Assembly: GCA_050258575.1 (NCBI GenBank)
Contig: JBLMYZ010000031.1
Location: 1-18,650, forward strand
Length of the DNA: 18,650 nucleotides
Source of the DNA: JAPUDS01 sp050258575
GTDB lineage: Bacteria > Patescibacteriota > Saccharimonadia > Saccharimonadales > Saccharimonadaceae
Reading direction: 5' to 3'
Part shown: one piece after another, positions 1 through 5,420 of the stretch
Numbering within the stretch: position 1 is the stretch's first letter
Layout: the number at the start of each line of letters is the position of its first letter
Translations under genes and position numbers: made by a program
Notes under the pieces: model-generated
What the model was told of the DNA's origin: nothing
What the model saw: the letters and a program-made list of their open reading frames with translations, nothing else
Database searches by the model: none

Positions 1-908
1 GCCTGCTTTAAGCGCTCGGCGCGAGCCATGAGCGTAGTTGCCCGCGCCGGATTCGCAAGATGTTTTTTGTATAACTCAGCGGCAACGACCAACGCTTCGT
101 AGGTGCTCGCCTGCACTTCAACCGAACTAACACCACCCGCCCGATGCGCCAACGTACCATCGGCGTGATGATACGCGTCCCAAGAATCTTTCCATACCTG
201 GTTCTCGATACCGTGCGGTAGCGGTGAACAAAACTCCACAATCCCCTCGTCGTTGCTGTCCATACGGTATTCCAACCAGCCCAGCGCAGCGTCAAGCGCC
301 TGCGCGATCGTTCTGTTTTTCTTTGCCCTGTCGACATATGCTGTTTCGAGAAAGTCGTATCCTTCGGGCGAGGTCTCGCAGTACCGCTGCAGGAGTCGCA
401 CAAACGACGCATTGCAGTCAACGTTGCCATAGTACGGCCAATCCCAGCCGCGTTCCTGCGTGATCTGCTGCGCGATCACATCGTCTTTGCTGCGCATTTC
501 GTGGAACATGCGTCCAGGCTCTTCTTCACGCGCTTCGTGAAACGAAACACCCTGAAACATCGCGTGGGTTAGTAGGGTTGTTCGCGCAAGTTGCGGATAA
601 TAATCGACGAGATCATTTGCAATCGCCAGCGAATCACGACCAAAAATTGCCTCATACAGCCGAAGCTCCTGCGGGACGAGCTCGTCGCCATGTTGTTCTG
701 GACCAATACTCGCCAGCGCCGGACCAGCCGTCCCGATTATTTCTAGCGACTCGACTCGGCATAGCCGCAAAAGCTCATGTTCGACGGAAAGTACTGTCTG
801 GAGTGGTTGTTCTTCTAACAAACGCACTGCTTCAACAAATCGCTCGCCTGGCAAGAGCGCGACGTCGACATGAGGAACCAGAACTGGTGTGCGTAAAAGT
901 GTGAGCAT
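1..908 (-). CDS. Glycogen debranching-like (amylo-alpha-1,6-glucosidase/GH15-GH63-like) enzyme, N-terminal part
   Basis: The reading frame is open from an ATG at 908 to the window edge (302 codons, no stop), so the C-terminus lies outside. The protein begins MLTLLRTPVLVPHVDVALLP. It carries the FGRDSL motif near residue 90, EEEPGRMFHEMR near 128 and QVWKDSWDAYHHADG near 250. These are typical of (alpha/alpha)6-barrel glucan hydrolases such as the bacterial amylo-alpha-1,6-glucosidase / GDE C-terminal family, which trim alpha-glucans in the cytoplasm. No signal peptide is visible. No Shine-Dalgarno precedes the ATG; a TATAAA lies 11 nt upstream, so the leader would be only a few bases. It diverges from the response regulator at 1035. 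The sugar link fits the GH13 fusion at 7293-10223. The family level is fairly sure; the exact substrate is not. Confidence 0.75.
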   Translation of the reverse strand, partial: MLTLLRTPVLVPHVDVALLPGERFVEAVRLLEEQPLQTVLSVEHELLRLCRVESLEIIGTAGPALASIGPEQHGDELVPQELRLYEAIFGRDSLAIANDLVDYYPQLARTTLLTHAMFQGVSFHEAREEEPGRMFHEMRSKDDVIAQQITQERGWDWPYYGNVDCNASFVRLLQRYCETSPEGYDFLETAYVDRAKKNRTIAQALDAALGWLEYRMDSNDEGIVEFCSPLPHGIENQVWKDSWDAYHHADGTLAHRAGGVSSVEVQASTYEALVVAAELYKKHLANPARATTLMARAERLKQ

Positions 909-1022
909 AGAACTTTTTGTTTATAACGTGAAAAAGTACTGTATCTACAATACGTGGAACGGGTATGAAAAACAAGCCGCAGCTTTTGCTAAGTTTTCAG
1001 TCATTTTTAAGCAAAGGACGTG

Positions 1023-1028
1023 TAGTAT
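1023..1028 (+). promoter_or_regulatory. -10 element giving a leaderless start for the response regulator
   Basis: TAGTAT lies exactly 6 nt before the ATG at 1035, so transcription would begin at or next to the A of the start codon. No good -35 is seen at 16-18 bp. The AAAGGA at 1013-1018 is too far from the ATG to act as a ribosome binding site. Confidence 0.5.
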
Positions 1029-1034
1029 AGAAGT

Positions 1035-1712
1035 ATGAAGATATTGGTTGTCGAAGATGAACACCGCGTCGCTCAGGCGGTCAAAGAAGGACTAGAGCTA
1101 GAATCGTACGCCGTCGATGTTGAGTTTGACGGCGAGGACGGGCTCAACGCCGCTCTAGCCGACGAGTATGATGTGATTTTACTCGACGTTATGCTACCGT
1201 CAATAGACGGCCTGGCGATATGCAAAAAACTACGAGAAGCTGGCAACCACACGCCAGTTCTCATGCTAACCGCCAAAGATCAAGATCGCGACGTCGTGTC
1301 AGGTTTGGACAGCGGCGCCGACGATTATTTGGCGAAGCCATTTTCGTTTGAAATACTTTTGGCGAGAGTCCGCGCCCTGCTGCGCCGTCCGCAGGAAACG
1401 CTCGAGGATATACTGCGCGTCGAGGACTTGTCTCTCAACCCTGCAACAAAAGAAGTTCGCCGCGGAGACAAAGCTCTGCAACTCACCGCCAAAGAATACG
1501 CTATACTCGAGTACATGATGCGAAATCCGGGTCGGATTTTGAGCAAAAATAACATCATGACGCACGTTTGGGATTTTGACGCAGACATTTTACCAAACAA
1601 CGTCGAGGTGTTTATCGCATATTTGCGAAACAAAGTCGACAAGCCGTTTAAGACACCACTTATCCAAACTGTGCGAGGGTTTGGATACCGCCTCGGAGGG
1701 CGCCATGACTGA
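1035..1712 (+). CDS. OmpR/PhoB-family response regulator
   Basis: A 225-residue two-domain response regulator of normal family length. The receiver domain (about 1-120) has the acidic pair VEDE at 6-9, phospho-acceptor Asp51 (LLDVMLPSIDG), Thr79 and Lys101 (KPF). The C-terminal winged-helix DNA-binding domain runs from about 128 to 222, with the typical LTAKEYAILEYMMRNPG and TVRGFGYRL segments. It would be phosphorylated by the kinase encoded next (1705-2715), whose start overlaps its last codons, and then bind promoter DNA. Target genes cannot be read from the window. Translation probably starts from a leaderless mRNA. Confidence 0.95.
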   Translation: MKILVVEDEHRVAQAVKEGLELESYAVDVEFDGEDGLNAALADEYDVILLDVMLPSIDGLAICKKLREAGNHTPVLMLTAKDQDRDVVSGLDSGADDYLAKPFSFEILLARVRALLRRPQETLEDILRVEDLSLNPATKEVRRGDKALQLTAKEYAILEYMMRNPGRILSKNNIMTHVWDFDADILPNNVEVFIAYLRNKVDKPFKTPLIQTVRGFGYRLGGRHD

Positions 1713-2715
1713 AAAACCGAAAGTCTCTGCGCTACTTGGCGCGCCAACACTGCGCGTAGCGGCGACATACCTCGGTATCATCATGTTCATGAGTATCACG
1801 TTTAGTGTGATTTTTTACCAAACGTCAAAACAGCAGTTTTCTCGTCCCGTTGATCCGCCGCGGCAAATACGTAGTATTGACCCAGATGTGTTTCGCAATG
1901 CTGTTGAGGAGCGTTTCACCGAAGCACATACCGCTTTGGTGATAAAACTGATCTGGATCAACGTTGGAACATTACTGCTCGGAAGTGTTATTAGCTATCT
2001 TCTCGCGCGGCAATCACTGCGGCCTATCGAAGAGTCTATGGAAGCGCAGGCGCAGTTTATTTCCGACGCTTCACACGAGCTGCGCACGCCGCTCACTGTC
2101 CTGCAAACTACCAACGAAGTCGCCCTGCGGAAGAAAACGCTAGCCGAACATGAAGCTCGGGATCTCTTACAACACAACGTCGTGGAGGTGAAAAAACTGC
2201 GCGACTTGTCTAACACACTGCTTGATTTACTCAAAAACGAGCACGCCCTCGAACTCCGACCTGTTTCCGTCCAACAAGCCGTCAGTGAAGCACTAGGGCA
2301 GATCGTTACTGTGGCGCAAACGAAAGAAATCACCATACAGGACGCGTCGGAAAACATCAGTGCTGCAAGCGACCAAAAAGTACTCGTCCGGATCATATGC
2401 ATTTTGCTCGACAACGCCGTCAAATACAGCCACAAAAAAACGACTATTTATATTTCGACAGAAAAGACCAGCAAGCACGTGCGGCTGCATATTCGCGATG
2501 AGGGGGTTGGCATACCAGAGGCTGATCTGCCGCATATTTTCCGCCGCTTTTACCGCTCCGACAAATCGCGCGGTGCTCAGTCTGCAAAAAGCTACGGTCT
2601 TGGTCTGGCTATCGCCGAGAAACTCGCCGCACAGATCAACGCCCGCCTCTCAGTCAAAAGTACCGTCGGCGAAGGTTCGACGTTCACCGTTGCTCTCCCG
2701 GTAAAGTCTGTATGA
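1705..2715 (+). CDS. Membrane sensor histidine kinase
   Basis: 336 residues. The start at 1705 is preferred over longer in-frame options because GGAGGG sits about 5 nt upstream inside the end of the response regulator gene; the two genes overlap by 8 bases and are translationally coupled. The protein has two membrane segments (about 17-37 and 80-100) around a short extracytoplasmic loop of about 43 residues. It then has an H-box (FISDASHELRTPL, His124), an N-box (LLDNAVKYS, Asn237), G1 (DEGVGIP, about 265-271), an F-box (FRRFYRSDKSR) and G2 (GLGLAIAEKL, about 298-307). There is little room for a HAMP domain. It autophosphorylates on His124 and passes phosphate to Asp51 of the partner. The signal is unknown. 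It ends 15 bp from a convergent gene. Confidence 0.94.
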   Translation: MTEKPKVSALLGAPTLRVAATYLGIIMFMSITFSVIFYQTSKQQFSRPVDPPRQIRSIDPDVFRNAVEERFTEAHTALVIKLIWINVGTLLLGSVISYLLARQSLRPIEESMEAQAQFISDASHELRTPLTVLQTTNEVALRKKTLAEHEARDLLQHNVVEVKKLRDLSNTLLDLLKNEHALELRPVSVQQAVSEALGQIVTVAQTKEITIQDASENISAASDQKVLVRIICILLDNAVKYSHKKTTIYISTEKTSKHVRLHIRDEGVGIPEADLPHIFRRFYRSDKSRGAQSAKSYGLGLAIAEKLAAQINARLSVKSTVGEGSTFTVALPVKSV

Positions 2716-2730
2716 GCTCGTAAAAATATT

Positions 2731-3162
2731 TTAATGTCGTTCCAGCCAGCGAGATAGTGCTTTAGCGTCTTCAAATATTTCTTCAAAGATACAATACAGC
2801 GTTTCAGTCTTTTCCGGCTTGCCAATCGCGTAGCATTTTTTACCTGCGCCGTACGCCACTCCCGCCTCAACATGCCCAGCTATTCCTGCCGGAAGTACGA
2901 GAATAAAATGTTCCGAATTTTTTTCAGCTTGCATATCTGTCTCAAAGATTTTTTGTATAAACGGATCTGTTTGAGACATAGCTTCAGTCTTCTTCATGGA
3001 GTCATCGGCATTACCGTCCATACGGAACTCAACTTTTTCACCTTCGTACGTATTTTCTATAAAACAATATGCCGACTTTCCACTCGCCCTTACGACATCC
3101 AACACAGCTTTCACATTGTCTTTATTCCGCCATCTTCCAGCTATAAAAAAGTCATACTTCAT
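2731..3162 (-). CDS. Nucleoside 2-deoxyribosyltransferase-like protein
   Basis: 143 residues from the ATG at 3162 (MKYDFFIAGRWRNKDNVKAV). Longer in-frame starts are rejected because they run through a terminator and into the repeat at 3208-3321. The N-terminal FFIAGRW strand and the C-terminal LVLPAGIAGHVEAGVAYGAGK segment match the nucleoside deoxyribosyltransferase / Rossmann-like superfamily. There the Glu of the H-x-E-x-G segment is catalytic and the VLPAG loop binds the substrate. Such enzymes exchange bases on deoxynucleosides in purine or pyrimidine salvage, but many homologues of this size have no proven activity. It is convergent with the kinase gene. TATACT lies 6 nt before the ATG, so its mRNA is probably leaderless. 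The superfamily is likely; the reaction is unproven. Confidence 0.65.
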   Translation of the reverse strand: MKYDFFIAGRWRNKDNVKAVLDVVRASGKSAYCFIENTYEGEKVEFRMDGNADDSMKKTEAMSQTDPFIQKIFETDMQAEKNSEHFILVLPAGIAGHVEAGVAYGAGKKCYAIGKPEKTETLYCIFEEIFEDAKALSRWLERH

Positions 3163-3168
3163 ACCAAC

Positions 3169-3174
3169 AGTATA
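3169..3174 (-). promoter_or_regulatory. -10 element 6 nt before the ATG of the 2731-3162 gene
   Basis: Read on the minus strand this is TATACT, then six bases (GTTGGT), then the ATG at 3162. It sits just downstream of a terminator, so this gene should be an independent, leaderless unit. No clear -35. Confidence 0.5.
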
Positions 3175-3175
3175 A

Positions 3176-3203
3176 CAAAAACACCCTGAGTAGGCTCGGG
3201 TGT
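3176..3203 (-). terminator. Rho-independent terminator after the left structured repeat
   Basis: On the minus strand ACACCC (3203-3198) pairs with GGGTGT (3186-3181), extended inside by GAG/CTC with one bulge, and is followed by TTTTTG. It ends transcripts that have passed through the left 114-bp repeat, five bases after the repeat ends. Confidence 0.75.
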
Positions 3204-3207
3204 GCTG

Positions 3208-3321
3208 GTGAGTTTTTATACCCACGCTAGACCCCATTTTAGCACCAAATGCCAGAAATGAGATTTTCGGCGGGTCGTCCCCGCCCCGACCCGCCATAGC
3301 AGCTCCAGATTTTTTTAGGGG
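3208..3321 (-). repeat. Structured 114-bp repeat, left copy (candidate ncRNA or 3'UTR element)
   Basis: This is an inverted copy of 4078-4191: 114 positions, no gaps, 8 mismatches. In minus-strand sense it holds a 9-bp stem GGCGGGTCG/CGACCCGCC (3295-3287 with 3277-3269) around a 9-nt loop, then GCTA/TAGC and GTGGGT/ACTCAC hairpins. A Rho-independent terminator follows directly. In the other copy one pair of the 9-bp stem is A-T instead of G-C, with both partners changed. The copy lies in the 3' region of a transcript that would start at about 3929 and include the 3479-3853 gene. I do not recognise the family. Confidence 0.7.
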
Positions 3322-3356
3322 TGGCTAGAAGTAGGATTATATGATTAAATACTTTT

Positions 3357-3417
3357 CCAAAAACAATTGAAAATGACAATTATTTTTGGGAAAGGCAGAT
3401 GCTTCTGGGGCATCTGC
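3357..3417. other. Two adjacent strong hairpins
   Basis: The first is 3357-3369 with 3377-3389 (13 bp, one mismatch, 7-nt loop), with A-runs on one side and T-runs on the other. The second is GCAGATGC at 3395-3402 with GCATCTGC at 3410-3417 (8 bp, perfect). They lie between the hypothetical gene and the left repeat. The first could partly terminate transcription on either strand, but no U-run outside the stem makes it a clear terminator. Confidence 0.55.
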
Positions 3418-3478
3418 GATGGATAGATAAGACACCCAGAATGTCTATGGGGGGTTCGTTCTACTCTAGTCGAACCGA

Positions 3479-3853
3479 CTACTCGGAAGCCCTCTTGGGC
3501 TTCTGGATGCGGCTGAGTTCAAGTGGACGCTCGCTCTTTCGGTTTCGCCAGTTGTAGTGCCAGCTACCGCCGAACCGCATGACGTACCCGCGGAACGACA
3601 ACATGACGACCATATCGCCATCGTTGTAGCTCGTTCCAGACCAGAAGCCCCACACGTCTCCGATGAGCTTCACATGGCGCTTCTTTCCCGTCCGGATGTC
3701 GGTCATCACGCCAGAAAACCGGAGCGTCATGTTGACGTCGGGATCGTGGTGGTACTTCGCCGCGTCAGCGATGCGCTGAAACGACGGACCATCCGTGACC
3801 TCAAACAGGAGCGGGTATGCCGTTGTATACGACACTTCCTGAACTGTACTCAC
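3479..3853 (-). CDS. Hypothetical protein in an island between inverted repeats
   Basis: 124 residues from a GTG at 3853 with AAAGGG about 9 nt upstream. I do not recognise the family. The protein is soluble, with no signal peptide or membrane segment. It is rich in aromatic residues (VWGFWSGTSYNDGD, FGGSWHYNWRN) and has a very basic tail (QKPKRASE). A strong consensus promoter (TTGACA, 17 bp, TACAAT) lies about 80 nt upstream of the start, so it has a real leader, unlike its leaderless neighbours. It is the only plausible gene between the two 114-bp repeats. The base composition of the leader (A+T-rich) and the isolated setting suggest acquired DNA, but no transposase or integrase is present. 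The last codons contain a GAAGCCC/GGGCTTC hairpin. Confidence 0.6.
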   Translation of the reverse strand: MSTVQEVSYTTAYPLLFEVTDGPSFQRIADAAKYHHDPDVNMTLRFSGVMTDIRTGKKRHVKLIGDVWGFWSGTSYNDGDMVVMLSFRGYVMRFGGSWHYNWRNRKSERPLELSRIQKPKRASE

Positions 3854-3935
3854 AAGAGTACCCTTTCTCTCGCGGGGAATCCCCTATGTCCTGAGATAAA
3901 CCCAGAAATACCCACGAACGCAGGTATCGCATGTT

Positions 3936-3964
3936 ATTGTATATTATATACTATTATTTGTCAA
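3936..3964 (-). promoter_or_regulatory. Strong sigma70-type promoter for the hypothetical gene
   Basis: On the minus strand TTGACA (3964-3959), a 17-bp A+T-rich spacer and TACAAT (3941-3936). This is the best consensus promoter in the window. Predicted transcript start is near 3929. Confidence 0.75.
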
Positions 3965-4077
3965 TGTTTTGAGGTGTTTACTCATGAGGGTTAGTGTGTA
4001 TTTTACCTAAAACCCACTGTTGCCCTGGGATGCTTCACGATTGCCGCCAGATCAATATGTGGCTAAGTCCCTTGATC

Positions 4078-4191
4078 CCCCTAAAAAAATCTGGAGCTGC
4101 TATGGCAGGTCGGGTCGGGGGCGACCTGCCGAAAATCTCATTTCTCGGATTTGGTGCTAAAATGGGTTCTAGCGTGGGTGTAAAAACTCAC
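4078..4191 (+). repeat. Structured 114-bp repeat, right copy (candidate ncRNA)
   Basis: Inverted partner of 3208-3321 (106 of 114 bases identical, no gaps). The 9-bp stem is GGCAGGTCG (4104-4112) with CGACCTGCC (4122-4130) around a 9-nt loop. GCTA/TAGC (4156-4159/4170-4173) and GTGGGT/ACTCAC (4174-4179/4186-4191) hairpins follow. A4107-T4127 replaces the G-C pair of the left copy. A terminator begins 25 nt after the repeat. The 3854-4077 stretch upstream holds no gene on the plus strand; a weak promoter (TTGAGG 3969-3974, 17 bp, TAGTGT 3992-3997) could start a plus-strand RNA of about 235 nt. Confidence 0.7.
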
Positions 4192-4216
4192 AATTTCAGA
4201 GAAAAAATCCAAATCT

Positions 4217-4238
4217 TCGCCCGAATGGGCGATTTTTT
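4217..4238 (+). terminator. Rho-independent terminator after the right structured repeat
   Basis: TCGCCC (4217-4222), loop GAAT, GGGCGA (4227-4232), then six T. The A-run upstream could also let it work in the other direction. Confidence 0.85.
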
Positions 4239-4289
4239 GGTTCTGGTTTCCTAATTTCTGCCACAGGCAAAAATTCAAAAATACAAAAG

Positions 4290-4307
4290 AAAAATCTCTC
4301 GTGAGAG
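4290..4307 (-). terminator. Weak terminator after tRNA-Gly
   Basis: On the minus strand a short CTCTC/GAGAG hairpin (4307-4296) with a tight loop is followed by ATTTTTC. The stem is short, so this is only a candidate end for the tRNA-Gly transcript. Confidence 0.4.
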
Positions 4308-4333
4308 CGAATTTTCTGGAAAAATCCCGATTT

Positions 4334-4408
4334 TGGTGCGGGTGGGGGGAGTCGAACCCCCGTTTCTACCTTGGGAAGGTAGCATAATAGCCGTTATACG
4401 ACACCCGC
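4334..4408 (-). tRNA. tRNA-Gly (anticodon CCC)
   Basis: The acceptor stem GCGGGTG/CACCCGC closes. The anticodon arm is CUACC-UUCCCAA-GGUAG, giving CCC, which reads GGG. The T-arm has the standard TTCGACT loop between G and C runs. Discriminator A and CCA are encoded. It lies 32 bp after the stop of the metallopeptidase gene on the same strand with no terminator between, so co-transcription is likely. Confidence 0.95.
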
Positions 4409-4440
4409 ATGAAAACGATACAAGAGACAGTGTAACAAAA

Positions 4441-4818
4441 TTAGGAGCGATTTTCCAGCTCATGAATACGGTCGTGGTCGAGGCCGTAGTGATGAGCAAT
4501 CTCGTGCCAAAGCGTGTGTTTAACGCGCTGGTAAAAATCATCTTCGTCATGTGAGAGTTGCAAAATTGGCTGTTTGAAAATCGTAATCTTGTCTGGCAAT
4601 ACCAGGTTATACCCAGCGCCCCGCTCGGTGAGTGGTACGCCTTCGTACAGCCCTAGCAACAAATCACCCTCTCGCACACCTTGTTTTGTTAGTTGCTCAG
4701 GCGTCGGTTCGTTTTCGTAAGTGATTGCAACATTGTCAAGATGATCTATATAGCGCCGCGGCAACTCGTCAATCGCTCGAGCAATCAGGTCATGAAACTG
4801 TTGGTCAGACATCTGCAT
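4441..4818 (-). CDS. Zincin-like metallopeptidase family protein (HExxH)
   Basis: 125 residues from the ATG at 4818. The active-site motif HEIAHHYGLDHDRIHEL near the C-terminus gives the HExxH zinc site plus a further acidic/His region, matching the small minimal 'possible zinc metallopeptidase' (zincin-like, PF06262-type) family common in bacteria. The length is normal for that family. There is no signal peptide, so it is cytoplasmic; physiological substrates are unknown. Longer in-frame starts would run back through the tRNA-Phe terminator and are rejected. CATACT lies exactly 6 nt before the ATG, again suggesting a leaderless mRNA. The gene is followed by tRNA-Gly on the same strand. Confidence 0.85.
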   Translation of the reverse strand: MQMSDQQFHDLIARAIDELPRRYIDHLDNVAITYENEPTPEQLTKQGVREGDLLLGLYEGVPLTERGAGYNLVLPDKITIFKQPILQLSHDEDDFYQRVKHTLWHEIAHHYGLDHDRIHELENRS

Positions 4819-4824
4819 ATTTCT

Positions 4825-4830
4825 AGTATG
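4825..4830 (-). promoter_or_regulatory. -10 element 6 nt before the metallopeptidase ATG
   Basis: Minus-strand CATACT, six bases (AGAAAT), then the ATG at 4818. It follows the tRNA-Phe terminator directly. Confidence 0.45.
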
Positions 4831-4843
4831 ACGAAAAAGTAAC

Positions 4844-4867
4844 AAAAAATCGACCGCAAGGGTCAAT
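4844..4867 (-). terminator. Rho-independent terminator of tRNA-Phe
   Basis: On the minus strand ATTGACC pairs with GGTCGAT (7 bp with one G-U) around CTTGC, followed by TTTTTG. It starts 9 nt after the tRNA CCA. Confidence 0.8.
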
Positions 4868-4876
4868 TTCTTGTTT

Positions 4877-4952
4877 TGGTGGCTCCTCCCAGACTCGAAC
4901 TGGGGACACAAGGCTCTTCAGGCCTCTGCTCTACCAACTGAGCTAAAGAGCC
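4877..4952 (-). tRNA. tRNA-Phe (anticodon GAA)
   Basis: Acceptor GGCTCTT/AGGAGCC, D-arm GCTC-AGTTGGTA-GAGC, anticodon loop CUGAAGA (GAA), T-arm CCCAG-TTCGAGT-CTGGG, discriminator A and encoded CCA. It is transcribed from a promoter at 5072-5100 that lies upstream of a partial copy of its own 5' half. Confidence 0.96.
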
Positions 4953-5002
4953 ACGACGAAAGATTTGTTTGATGTGAAAGGTGCTAACAACTTGTTCTAG
5001 CG

Positions 5003-5059
5003 GCAGAGGCTCTGCTCTACGAATATTTGCGTTTCACGCAGGATCTAAAGAGCCACGAC
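5003..5059 (-). repeat. tRNA-Phe 5'-half mimic with inserted D-loop hairpin
   Basis: Read on the minus strand, GTCGTGGCTCTTTAG is identical to the flank plus acceptor and D-stem start of tRNA-Phe. An inserted hairpin TGCGT-GAA-ACGCA and AAATATTC follow, then GTAGAGCAGAG identical to the D/anticodon side of the tRNA, which then folds back on itself (GCAGAG/CTCTGC). It cannot fold as a tRNA because the anticodon loop and 3' half are missing. It lies between the promoter and the true tRNA, so it should be in the precursor leader. Confidence 0.7.
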
Positions 5060-5071
5060 CAGCACCAATTC

Positions 5072-5100
5072 ATTGTATCCTAACAGATATAAATACACAA
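5072..5100 (-). promoter_or_regulatory. Promoter of the mimic plus tRNA-Phe transcript
   Basis: On the minus strand TTGTGT (5100-5095), 17-bp spacer, TACAAT (5077-5072). Predicted start is near 5065, just before the mimic. Confidence 0.6.
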
Positions 5101-5109
5101 GTTTACGTG

Positions 5110-5358
5110 CTACCTTTTCACGACAACGATCTTACACTCAGTAACAAGCGCGGCAACAGCGCCAACAGCGGCAAGAACCGGTGCAACAATCACACCCACA
5201 ACGCCAATCGTCACAGGAAACTTGATCAGTGTTTCGTTTTTCTCGTTTTTAATAATAATCTCGCTAGCGTTGCCGGTCTTAATGATTTCTTTCACCTTTG
5301 CGACCAAGTTGTCGCCAGTAACAACATACTCTTCGGTTTTTTTCTCTTGTTCGCTCAT
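5110..5358 (-). CDS. DUF4342 domain protein
   Basis: 82 residues from the ATG at 5358, chosen because AAGGAGGG lies just before it. The N-terminal helix (about 12-35, DNLVAKVKEIIKTGNASEII) and IIIKNEKNETLIKFPVT strand lead into a glycine/valine/alanine-rich hydrophobic segment (about 45-70, GVVGVIVAPVLAAVGAVAALV) and a short basic end. This is the pattern of DUF4342, a small family of unknown function often compared with UBA-like N-terminal helices. The hydrophobic segment may insert in the membrane. It is divergent from rarA, with the two -10 boxes facing each other at 5382-5387 (TATACT on minus) and 5409-5414. Confidence 0.85.
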   Translation of the reverse strand: MSEQEKKTEEYVVTGDNLVAKVKEIIKTGNASEIIIKNEKNETLIKFPVTIGVVGVIVAPVLAAVGAVAALVTECKIVVVKR

Positions 5359-5381
5359 TGTTCCCTCCTTCATACACACCC

Positions 5382-5414
5382 AGTATATCGTGCCAGGCTC
5401 GAAAGCGGTATACT
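5382..5414. promoter_or_regulatory. Divergent promoter pair DUF4342 / rarA
   Basis: AGTATA at 5382-5387 is TATACT on the minus strand for the DUF4342 gene. TATACT at 5409-5414 serves rarA, with exactly 6 nt to its ATG. The -35 regions are poor on both sides and overlap the opposing -10 area. Confidence 0.5.
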
Positions 5415-5420
5415 AAGAGT

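Noticed and set aside
8..430. 140-residue minus-strand ORF at the left edge
   Set aside because: It is a shadow of the debranching-like gene, whose frame is open from 908 to the window edge and has recognisable glucan-hydrolase motifs.
1013..1018. AAAGGA as ribosome binding site of the response regulator
   Set aside because: It is 16 nt from the ATG, too far, and would lie upstream of the predicted transcription start.
3208..4191. Insertion sequence with terminal inverted repeats
   Set aside because: No transposase or integrase motif in the only internal ORF, no target duplication seen, and each repeat is followed by its own terminator.
3994..4254. Plus-strand 86-residue ORF and the N-terminal extension of the 2731-3162 gene, which share a similar peptide (PKISFL, GAKMGSSVG)
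   Set aside because: The similarity comes from the 114-bp repeat. Changes preserve RNA pairing rather than amino acids, and terminators cut off both reading frames.
5003..5059. A second tRNA gene
   Set aside because: It lacks an anticodon loop, T-arm and acceptor 3' strand, so it cannot fold as a tRNA; the same holds for 14295-14345 and 14083-14105.
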